Assembly (NCBI RefSeq): GCF_001667945.1
Contig: NZ_LZJK01000114.1
Coordinates: forward strand, 1 to 50,011
Source of the DNA: Mycolicibacter sinensis
Lineage (GTDB): Bacteria; Actinomycetota; Actinomycetes; Mycobacteriales; Mycobacteriaceae
Length of the DNA: 50,011 nucleotides
Direction of reading: 5' to 3'
In this document: positions 43,895 through 50,011 of the stretch, piece after piece
How positions within the stretch are numbered: the stretch's first letter is position 1
Layout of the letters: the number at the start of each line of letters is the position of its first letter
The notes under the pieces: model-generated
The model's database searches: none
Seen by the model: only the letters and a program-made list of their open reading frames with translations
What the model was told of the DNA's origin: nothing
Translations under genes and position numbers: made by a program

Positions 43895-46792
43895 TCACCA
43901 CCGTCGGTGGGATCCGCCACCGGATCCGACCAGAGCCTCGCCCGGATTCCGCTGCAGCGGCGCGGGCCACGGCGCCGGCTCCGGCCGCAGGCGCGGCACC
44001 TGCGGCCACCAGAACCATTTGCCGAGCAGGGTCGCGATCGACGGCGTCATGAACGACCGGATGATCAGGGTGTCGAGCAGCAGTCCCAAACCGATGGTGG
44101 TGCCGACCTGGCCGATCACCCGCAGTTCGCTGACCGCCATCGTCATCATGGTGAAGGCGAACACCAGTCCCGCCGCGGTCACCACCGACCCGCTGCCGCC
44201 CATGGCGCGGATCATGCCGGTATGCAGTCCGGCGTGGATCTCCTCGCGCAGCCGCGACACCAGTAGCAGGTTGTAATCGGCGCCCACGGCCAGCAAGATG
44301 ATCACCGCCATGGCCAGCACCATCCAGTGCACCGGCAGGCCGATGATGTTCTGCCACAACAACACCGAGAGGCCAAAGGCGCTGCCAAGTGACACCACCA
44401 CGGTGCCCACGATCACCAGCGCGGCCACCACGGCGCGGGTGATCAGCAGCATGATGATGAAGATCAGGCACAGCGCCGCGACGCCGGCGATCATCAGGTC
44501 GAAGTTGGAGCCCTCCTGCATGTCCTTGAACATCGCCGCAGTACCGCCGACGTAGATCTTGGAACCCTCCCAGGGGGTGGTCTTGATGGCCTCCTTGGCC
44601 GCGAGCTTGATCGCGTCGATGTGCTCGATGCCGTCGGCGCTCAGCGGATCGCCCTCGTGGGTGATGACGAACCGCACCCCGTGCCCGTTCGGGGAGATGA
44701 ACATCTTCATGCCGCGCTGGAATTCGGCGTTGTCGAAGATCTCCGGCGGCAGGTAGAAGGAGTCGTCGTTGCGGGCCTTGTCGAAGGCCTCGCCCATCGC
44801 CGCGGGATCCCCCTGGGCTTCCTGAGCCTGCTTGGCCAGCCCGCTCTGGGTGGCATAGGTGGTCAGCATCATGGCCTTGGTGTTCTTCATCATCTGGATC
44901 ATCGGCGGCATCAAGGTGAGCATCTGCGGCAGTTGCGCGGCCATCGCGTCCATGTCCGGAACGATCTGCTTGAAGCTGTCGGTCATCGTGTCGACACCGT
45001 CCATGGCGTCGAAGACCGACCGCAGCGCATGGCAGATCGGGATGTCGTAACAGTGCGGCTCCCAGTAGAAGTAGCTACGCATCGGCCGGAAGAAGTCGTC
45101 GAAATTGGCGATCTTGTCGCGCAGGTCCTCGATGTCGGAGACCATCAGGTGCATCTTGCCGACCATGCGGCCCATGGTGGCGTTCATATCCTCCATGAGC
45201 TCGATCATCTTCGTCATCGTGTCGATGTTGACCTGCATCTCCTCGGCCTGGGCCAGCATCTCCGCGGTGCGGTCGTCGTTGAATTTGCGGGTCATTTCCT
45301 GGCTGACCGCCTGCATGCCGAGCAGGTAGCCGAAGGTGGAGTGCTCCATCGGGATGCCCTGCGGCCGGGTGATGGACATGACCCGGGAGATGCCGGGTAC
45401 TGCGGTGACCCGCTTGGCGATTCGCTCGATGACCAGGAAGTCCGCCGAGTTGCGCACGTCGTGGTCGGTTTCGATCATCAGCATCTCGGGGTTCATCCGC
45501 GCAGAGGGGAAATGCCGGTCGGAGGCCAAGAAGCCCTGGTTGGCGGGCAGGTCGGCCGGCATGTAGGCGCGGTCGTTGTAGCCGGGCCGGTAGCCGGGCA
45601 GGGCAAGGATGCCGATCATAGCGGTCGCGGTGGCGGCGATCAGGATCGGTCCAGGCCAACGGCTTACCGCCGCACCGATTTTGCGCCAGCCCCGGCCCCG
45701 GTTGGCCCGCTTGGGTTCCAGCAGGCTGCCGAACCGCCCGGCCACCGAGATGACCGCCGCCCCCATCGTCAGCGAGGTGATGACGACGACCGTCATCCCG
45801 ATACCCAGTGGAATACCCAGGGACTGGAAGTAGGGCAATCGGGTGAAGTGCAGGCACAGCGTGGCGCCCGCGATCGTCATCCCCGAACCGAGCACCACAT
45901 GAGCGGTGCTGCGAAACATGGTGTAGTAGGCGCTTTCCCGGTCCTCGCCGGCGCTGCGCGCCTCCTGGTATCTGCCGATCAAGAAGATGGCGTAGTCGGT
46001 CGCGGCGGCGATCGCCAGGGTCACCAGCAGGCTGGTCGCGAACGGCGAGAGCCCGATCAGGTTGTGATAGCCGAGCAGGGCAACGATGCTGCGGGCGGAC
46101 ATCAGGCCGGTCACCACCATCGCCAGCGCCAGCAGCACGGTGGTGATCGATCGGTAGACCAGCAGCATCATCGTGATGATGACGACGAACGTCAGCGATT
46201 CGATGACGTGCATGCTGCGGGTGCCGGCCTTGTCTTGATCGGCGGCCAGCGCCGCGCCGCCGGTCACGTAGGCCTTGACGCCGGGCGGGGCGGTGACGCT
46301 GTCGACGGCGTCCTGGACCGCCTTGACCGATTCGTTGGCCAGCGCCTCGCCCTGGTTGCCGGCGGTGTAGATCTGCACGTAGGCGCACTTGCCGTCGGGG
46401 CTCTGGGCTCCCGCGGCGGTCAGCCGATCGCCCCAGAAGTCCTGGATGTGTTCGACGTGGGTGGTGTCGGTCTTGAGTTTGGCGATGATCGCGTCGTAGT
46501 AGTGGTGAGCGTCGGCGCCCAGCGGCTGCTCGCCCTCGAGCACCAGCATCACCGAGCTGTTGGAGCTGAACTCTTCGAACAGCTGGCCCTGGCGTTTGAC
46601 CGCGATCATCGACGGCGCCTCGTCCGGGGTCATCTGCACGGCGCGCATCTCGGCGACCTTCTCCAGCTGGGGAACGGTCGTGTTCGCCAGAACGATGATC
46701 GCGATCCAGCCCAGCATGATCGGGATCGCCAGGCGCCGAATCCATTTGGCGATGGTGCCGCGCTCGGCGCCGGTGGAGCTGTGCGTGCTCAT
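43895..46792 (-). CDS. MmpL4/MmpL5-type RND lipid transporter
   Basis: A 965-residue MmpL-family exporter (MmpL4 has 967). Twelve membrane helices surround two periplasmic domains. The proton-relay Asp-Tyr pairs are in [12 protein letters not shown] (TM4) and [11 protein letters not shown] (TM10). The second periplasmic domain has a long Met-rich coiled-coil insertion (from [16 protein letters not shown] to [10 protein letters not shown]) with a Cys pair ([11 protein letters not shown]). This marks the MmpL4/5 subgroup, which exports siderophores or glycolipids with MmpS partners. ATG 46792 overlaps the mmpS stop by 4 bp; the longer frame upstream is mmpS shadow. Substrate cannot be assigned from sequence alone. 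Confidence 0.92.
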   Translation of the reverse strand: MSTHSSTGAERGTIAKWIRRLAIPIMLGWIAIIVLANTTVPQLEKVAEMRAVQMTPDEAPSMIAVKRQGQLFEEFSSNSSVMLVLEGEQPLGADAHHYYDAIIAKLKTDTTHVEHIQDFWGDRLTAAGAQSPDGKCAYVQIYTAGNQGEALANESVKAVQDAVDSVTAPPGVKAYVTGGAALAADQDKAGTRSMHVIESLTFVVIITMMLLVYRSITTVLLALAMVVTGLMSARSIVALLGYHNLIGLSPFATSLLVTLAIAAATDYAIFLIGRYQEARSAGEDRESAYYTMFRSTAHVVLGSGMTIAGATLCLHFTRLPYFQSLGIPLGIGMTVVVITSLTMGAAVISVAGRFGSLLEPKRANRGRGWRKIGAAVSRWPGPILIAATATAMIGILALPGYRPGYNDRAYMPADLPANQGFLASDRHFPSARMNPEMLMIETDHDVRNSADFLVIERIAKRVTAVPGISRVMSITRPQGIPMEHSTFGYLLGMQAVSQEMTRKFNDDRTAEMLAQAEEMQVNIDTMTKMIELMEDMNATMGRMVGKMHLMVSDIEDLRDKIANFDDFFRPMRSYFYWEPHCYDIPICHALRSVFDAMDGVDTMTDSFKQIVPDMDAMAAQLPQMLTLMPPMIQMMKNTKAMMLTTYATQSGLAKQAQEAQGDPAAMGEAFDKARNDDSFYLPPEIFDNAEFQRGMKMFISPNGHGVRFVITHEGDPLSADGIEHIDAIKLAAKEAIKTTPWEGSKIYVGGTAAMFKDMQEGSNFDLMIAGVAALCLIFIIMLLITRAVVAALVIVGTVVVSLGSAFGLSVLLWQNIIGLPVHWMVLAMAVIILLAVGADYNLLLVSRLREEIHAGLHTGMIRAMGGSGSVVTAAGLVFAFTMMTMAVSELRVIGQVGTTIGLGLLLDTLIIRSFMTPSIATLLGKWFWWPQVPRLRPEPAPWPAPLQRNPGEALVGSGGGSHRRW

Positions 46793-47214
46793 GCGGATTT
46801 CACCAGACAAAAGGTCAGGGCGCTGACGCCGGTGGCGGTTCGTTCGTCTTTGAGCTCGTTGTCGATGCTGATGCGACACCCGAGCATGGAGCCCTTGCCC
46901 TGGGCGTAGAGGTTGGGCGACACCGCCGACAACGTGGTGCTCAAGGTCAGCGTCCAGGGCAGCGGTGCGGCGTCGACGCGCTGCGGCCTGCTGTCGAGGT
47001 CGAGGTAGCTGATATCGGCGGTGGCGCCGGGCTCACCGAAGACCTCGTAGGTGACGACTTTGGGGTCATAGGGCTTGGTGTCGTCGACCTTGGTGCTGAC
47101 CAGGTTGGAGTTCTCGCCGCCGAAGTAGGTCCGTAGCCGCAGCACGGTCGCCGTGCCGAGCAGCACCACCACGATGATCAGCAGCGGCAGCCACCCGCGT
47201 TTGAGCGCTGTCAT
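46789..47214 (-). CDS. MmpS-family membrane protein
   Basis: A 141-residue MmpS protein, the periplasmic accessory of the adjacent MmpL. One N-terminal membrane anchor ([17 protein letters not shown]) precedes a beta-sandwich domain with [21 protein letters not shown] and the Cys pair [10 protein letters not shown] and LTFCLVK. ATG 47214 is used; a GTG directly before it (47217) would add one residue. It is the first gene of the mmpS-mmpL operon and is divergent from the TetR gene at 47455. Confidence 0.92.
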   Translation of the reverse strand: MTALKRGWLPLLIIVVVLLGTATVLRLRTYFGGENSNLVSTKVDDTKPYDPKVVTYEVFGEPGATADISYLDLDSRPQRVDAAPLPWTLTLSTTLSAVSPNLYAQGKGSMLGCRISIDNELKDERTATGVSALTFCLVKSA

Positions 47215-47217
47215 CAC

Positions 47218-47454
47218 CGGAGTTCCGCGACGCTGGGGCCGGGCACTCCCGGCAGCTGCGACGGCTCAGCAAGGTTGTGCACCCAGGCGTCCGGCATCGG
47301 CGACGCTCCCTTCCCCCGCGGTTGTGGTTGCGCGTGACAAAAGGCGAAGTTATACGACTAGTAAAGTAGAATCAAGCGATTAGTCAGTTCAACTCTGCGG
47401 TGTAGCTCACTGTGGCTCAGCGCGCGTGAGGCCTGAAGGGCCGGGAGGTAGGCG
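47218..47454. promoter_or_regulatory. mmpS-tetR divergent control region
   Basis: Toward the tetR gene, TTGCGC (47328-47333) and TATACG (47351-47356) are 17 bp apart, a plausible promoter. An AT-rich stretch follows with GACTA (47356-47360) and TAGTC (47381-47385), a possible but widely spaced inverted repeat where a TetR could bind. No clear promoter for mmpS was seen. Confidence 0.35.
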
Positions 47455-48012
47455 GTGGCAAGGGCGGTGGCACCGCGTGGATTCGCGCGGGACCGGGTGC
47501 TGGAGGCAGCACAGGAGCTGTTCACGCAACACGGGGTGAGCGGCACGTCGTTGCAGATGATCGCCGACCGACTGGGCGTCAACAAGTCGGCGGTGTACTA
47601 CCAATTCCATTGCAAGGACGACATCGTCGCCGCGGTGTTCCGTCCGGCGTTCGAGGACATCGCCCGAGTGGTCAAGATCGCCGAAGTGATCCCGTCGCCG
47701 CAGGTCCGGCGGGAGGCCACCATCAGCGGCATGATCGAGCTGGCCGTCCGGCACCGTCGTACCACCGCACTGGTCTACGCCGATCCCGCCGTCGCCGTGG
47801 TGATCGAGGCGGTCGCGGAGTTCCGGGACGCCGTCCGCCGGCTGCAGGCCATCCTGGCCGGCCCGGAGCCCGACCCGACTGCGCGCACGGCGGTCGCGGT
47901 GCTGGTGTCGGGGATCTTCGGCGCGGCAGCCGATCCCGCCGTCGCCGACATCCCCAACGAGGAGCTGCACCGGATGCTGCTGGACTGCTCGCGCCGGCTG
48001 TTCGCGGCCTGA
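47455..48012 (+). CDS. TetR-family regulator B, divergent from mmpSL
   Basis: A 185-residue TetR regulator, paralogous to the one at 43327. The helix-turn-helix is SLQMIADRLGVNKSAVYYQFHCKDD (about 32-56). GTG 47455 is supported by GGGAGGT just upstream. It is read away from mmpS, the usual place for a local repressor of an efflux operon, so it is the better candidate for mmpSL control. It ends 9 bp from the convergent serS stop. The C-terminal domain (PNEELHRMLLDCSRRLFAA) matches its paralogue. Confidence 0.87.
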   Translation: MARAVAPRGFARDRVLEAAQELFTQHGVSGTSLQMIADRLGVNKSAVYYQFHCKDDIVAAVFRPAFEDIARVVKIAEVIPSPQVRREATISGMIELAVRHRRTTALVYADPAVAVVIEAVAEFRDAVRRLQAILAGPEPDPTARTAVAVLVSGIFGAAADPAVADIPNEELHRMLLDCSRRLFAA

Positions 48013-48021
48013 CGCCGGAGC

Positions 48022-49275
48022 CTAGGGTTCGAGCACCTCGGCGCCGACATACGGCACCAGCGCCTGCGGCACGGTCACGCTGCCGTCGGACTGCTGGTGG
48101 TTCTCCAGGATCGCCACCAGCCAGCGGGTGGTGGCCAGCGTGCCGTTGAGCGTCGCGGCGGTCTGCGGCTTGCCGTTCTCGTCGCGGTAGCGGGTGGCCA
48201 GCCGGCGCGCCTGGAAGGTGGTGCAGTTCGATGTCGAGGTCAGCTCCCGATAGGTGCCCTGCGACGGCACCCAGGCCTCGCAGTCGAATTTGCGCGCCGC
48301 CGACGAACCCAGATCGCCGGCGGCGACGTCGATCACCCGGTAGGGCACCTCGATGCGGGCCAGCATGTCGCGCTGCCAGCCGAGCAGCCGTTCGTGCTCG
48401 GCCTCGGCCTCGGCGGGCCGGCAGTAGACGAAGCCCTCCACCTTGTCGAACTGGTGCACCCGGATGATGCCGCGGGTGTCCTTGCCGTAGCTGCCGGCCT
48501 CCCGGCGGAAACACGACGACCACCCGGCGTAGCGCAGCGGCCCGCCCGACAGATCCAGGATCTCGTCGGAGTGGTAGCCGGCCAGCGGCACCTCGGAGGT
48601 GCCGACCAGATAGAGGTCGTCGGCTTCGAGCCGGTACACCTCCTCGGCGTGCGCACCGAGGAACCCGGTGCCGGACATGATCTCCGGCCGTACCAACGCG
48701 GGGGTGATCATCGGTGTGAACCCGTTGTCGACCGCCACCCGCAGCGCCAGTTGCAGCAACCCGAGCTGCAGCAGCGCACCGCGGCCGGTCAGGAAGTAGA
48801 ACCGCGAGCCGGAGACCTTGGCGCCCCGGCCCATGTCGATCAGGCCCAGCGACTCCCCGAGCTCCAGGTGGTCGCGCGGGTTCGCCATCGCCGGCGGCTC
48901 ACCGACCACATCGAGCACCGTGTAGTCGTCCACCCCGCCGGCCGGCACCCCGTCGAGGACGACGTTCGGGATGGCCATGTGCGCGCGGGCAAACGTCGCC
49001 TCGGCGTCGGCCTGGGCGGCTTCGGCGGCCTTGACCTGCTCGGCCAGTTCCTTGGCCCGCGCCAGCAGCACGGGGCGCTCCTCGGGCGACGCGGCGCCGA
49101 CGGACCGGCTGGCCGCCTTCTGTTCGGCGCGCAGGTTGTCGGCCGCCGCGATCGCGGCGCGCCGGGCGGTGTCGGCGGCCAGCAGGGCATCCACCAGGCC
49201 CGGGTCCTCGCCGCGACCCACCTGGGAGCGGCGGACACGGTCGGGGTCTTCACGCAGCAGGTTCAGGTCGATCAC
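48022..49275 (-). CDS. serS: Seryl-tRNA synthetase
   Basis: SerRS charges tRNA-Ser with serine in the cytoplasm and is essential. The 417 residues match the usual bacterial length. The N-terminal coiled-coil arm (about 30-100) is visible in [21 protein letters not shown] and [20 protein letters not shown]. The class II motif 2 is [22 protein letters not shown] (split here for reading: [14 protein letters not shown] and GIIRVHQF), and motif 3 is [16 protein letters not shown]. The start is GTG 49275 ([14 protein letters not shown]). It is monocistronic, with a 73-bp divergent gap to the Rv3835-like gene. Confidence 0.96.
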   Translation of the reverse strand: MIDLNLLREDPDRVRRSQVGRGEDPGLVDALLAADTARRAAIAAADNLRAEQKAASRSVGAASPEERPVLLARAKELAEQVKAAEAAQADAEATFARAHMAIPNVVLDGVPAGGVDDYTVLDVVGEPPAMANPRDHLELGESLGLIDMGRGAKVSGSRFYFLTGRGALLQLGLLQLALRVAVDNGFTPMITPALVRPEIMSGTGFLGAHAEEVYRLEADDLYLVGTSEVPLAGYHSDEILDLSGGPLRYAGWSSCFRREAGSYGKDTRGIIRVHQFDKVEGFVYCRPAEAEAEHERLLGWQRDMLARIEVPYRVIDVAAGDLGSSAARKFDCEAWVPSQGTYRELTSTSNCTTFQARRLATRYRDENGKPQTAATLNGTLATTRWLVAILENHQQSDGSVTVPQALVPYVGAEVLEP

Positions 49276-49348
49276 GGCGCAACCCTACAACCCTGCCGGT
49301 GGCATCACTTTCGCATCATTTGTCACGCATCAGTGGCTGCCTGTCAGA

Positions 49349-50011
49349 ATGGATCCGATGTCAGAGGCAGCCGACCAGGAAAATCCACCCGCCCAGCGGG
49401 TGTCTTGGCTGCGCACGCTGCAGGCGGCCGCCACCCGCCGCACCCTGCTGCTGACCGCCCTGGGCGGGCTGCTCATCGCCGGGCTGGTCACGGTGGTTCC
49501 GGTGCTCGGCGACGGGCACGGCGGGCTGCTGGGACACCTGAACACCGAGCCGGCCGCCGGCCCGGGCGGCAAGGGCGCCGGTCCCGGGCTGGGCCTGGGG
49601 ATCGGCAAGGGCAACGAGGCGATCGACCGCGCGGTCGCCGGCGACTGCCTGAACTGGCCGGAGAACGATCTGGACGGCGCGACGGTGGTCAGCTGCGCCG
49701 ACGAGCACAAGTTCGAGGTCGCCGGGCCGGTGGACATGAAGATGTTCCCCGGCGCCGAGTACGGCCCCGACGCCCCGCCGCCGACGACCGCCCGCATCGA
49801 GCAAATCACCCAGGAACAGTGCGAGTCGTCGGTGCGCCGCTACCTCGGGGTCAAGTTCGACCCGCACAGCAAGTTCGTCGCCAGCATGCTGTGGGCCGGC
49901 GAGCGAGCCTGGCGCCAGCACGGCGAGCGCCGGATGCTGTGCGGTCTGCAGCTGCCCGGCGTGGGCGGCCAGCAGATTGCCTTCACCGGCAAAGTCGCCG
50001 ATATCGACCAG
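49349..50011 (+). CDS. Septum-formation-domain membrane protein, 5' part (Rv3835-like)
   Basis: The frame is open to the window end (221 codons seen). A cytoplasmic N-terminus (SEAADQENPPAQRVSWLRTL) leads into one membrane helix (LLLTALGGLLIAGLVTVVPVL), a Gly-rich linker and an extracellular domain with paired Cys residues (GDCLNWPEND and VSCADEHKFEVAG, later EQCESSVRRYLG and RMLCGLQLPG). This matches the Septum_form-type domain of Rv3835. ATG 49349 and ATG 49358 are both possible starts. Its role is unknown beyond the family name. It is divergent from serS, as in M. tuberculosis. Confidence 0.85.
   Translation, partial: MDPMSEAADQENPPAQRVSWLRTLQAAATRRTLLLTALGGLLIAGLVTVVPVLGDGHGGLLGHLNTEPAAGPGGKGAGPGLGLGIGKGNEAIDRAVAGDCLNWPENDLDGATVVSCADEHKFEVAGPVDMKMFPGAEYGPDAPPPTTARIEQITQEQCESSVRRYLGVKFDPHSKFVASMLWAGERAWRQHGERRMLCGLQLPGVGGQQIAFTGKVADIDQ

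Noticed and set aside
47390..47454. ACTCTGCGGTG near 47391 as another member of the palindrome family
   Set aside because: No matching second arm is found within 100 bases.

Overview
The window is high-GC actinobacterial DNA. Its gene content and order are those of the mycobacterial cell-wall core locus, which in M. tuberculosis runs from embA (Rv3794) to about Rv3835. EmbA, EmbB, Pks13, FadD32, AccD4, the antigen 85 proteins, AftB, Glf, GlfT2 and Erp are all recognisable, so the organism is a member of the Mycobacteriaceae, probably a non-tuberculous species. The species cannot be named from the sequence alone.

Layout. Positions 1-6.6 kb hold embA and embB (+), the arabinosyltransferases of arabinogalactan and arabinan synthesis. 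Positions 6.6-10.2 kb are an accessory segment in the place where M. tuberculosis carries Rv3796-Rv3798. It contains a COX4-like membrane gene broken by an in-frame TGA, a TetR C-terminal remnant, an MHS-type MFS transporter and a secreted PE-PPE-domain serine hydrolase. Positions 10.4-22.7 kb (all minus) are the mycolate block: culp6, fadD32-pks13-accD4, fbpD-like and fbpA-like. Positions 23.0-29.6 kb (minus) are the galactan and DPA block, transcribed glf-glfT2-PAP2 phosphatase-ubiA-aftB. Then follow erp and a PGRP-type amidase (+), a HAD hydrolase and three tandem PlsC-type acyltransferases (minus), and the Rv3818 and Rv3819 orthologues (+). A DUF1023 hydrolase/lipoprotein pair comes next (37.9-40.4 kb). 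After it lie a TetR-controlled oxidoreductase and membrane-protein module, an mmpS-mmpL operon flanked by two paralogous TetR genes, serS, and the start of an Rv3835-like septum-formation protein.

How it works together. FadD32 activates the meromycolate, AccD4 contributes to carboxylation of the alpha-chain acyl-CoA, and Pks13 condenses the two. FbpA-type enzymes then transfer mycolate to trehalose and arabinogalactan. Glf and GlfT2 build the galactan. UbiA and the PAP2 phosphatase make the decaprenyl-phosphate sugar precursor of DPA, which EmbA, EmbB and AftB use.

Less ordinary structure. (i) A 49-bp repeat with short inverted ends occurs between fadD32 and culp6 and again, in frame, inside a tetR gene. 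(ii) A family of about 60-bp palindromes sits at gene ends. (iii) A pair of near-identical operators in opposite orientation flanks a tetR. (iv) Two acyltransferase genes share a 101-bp tract that looks homogenised by gene conversion. (v) An M. tuberculosis-style cox/tetR island appears to be decaying. PE_PGRS62, Rv3817 and the sulfolipid genes of the M. tuberculosis locus are absent. No tRNA, rRNA, CRISPR array, transposase or phage gene was found.
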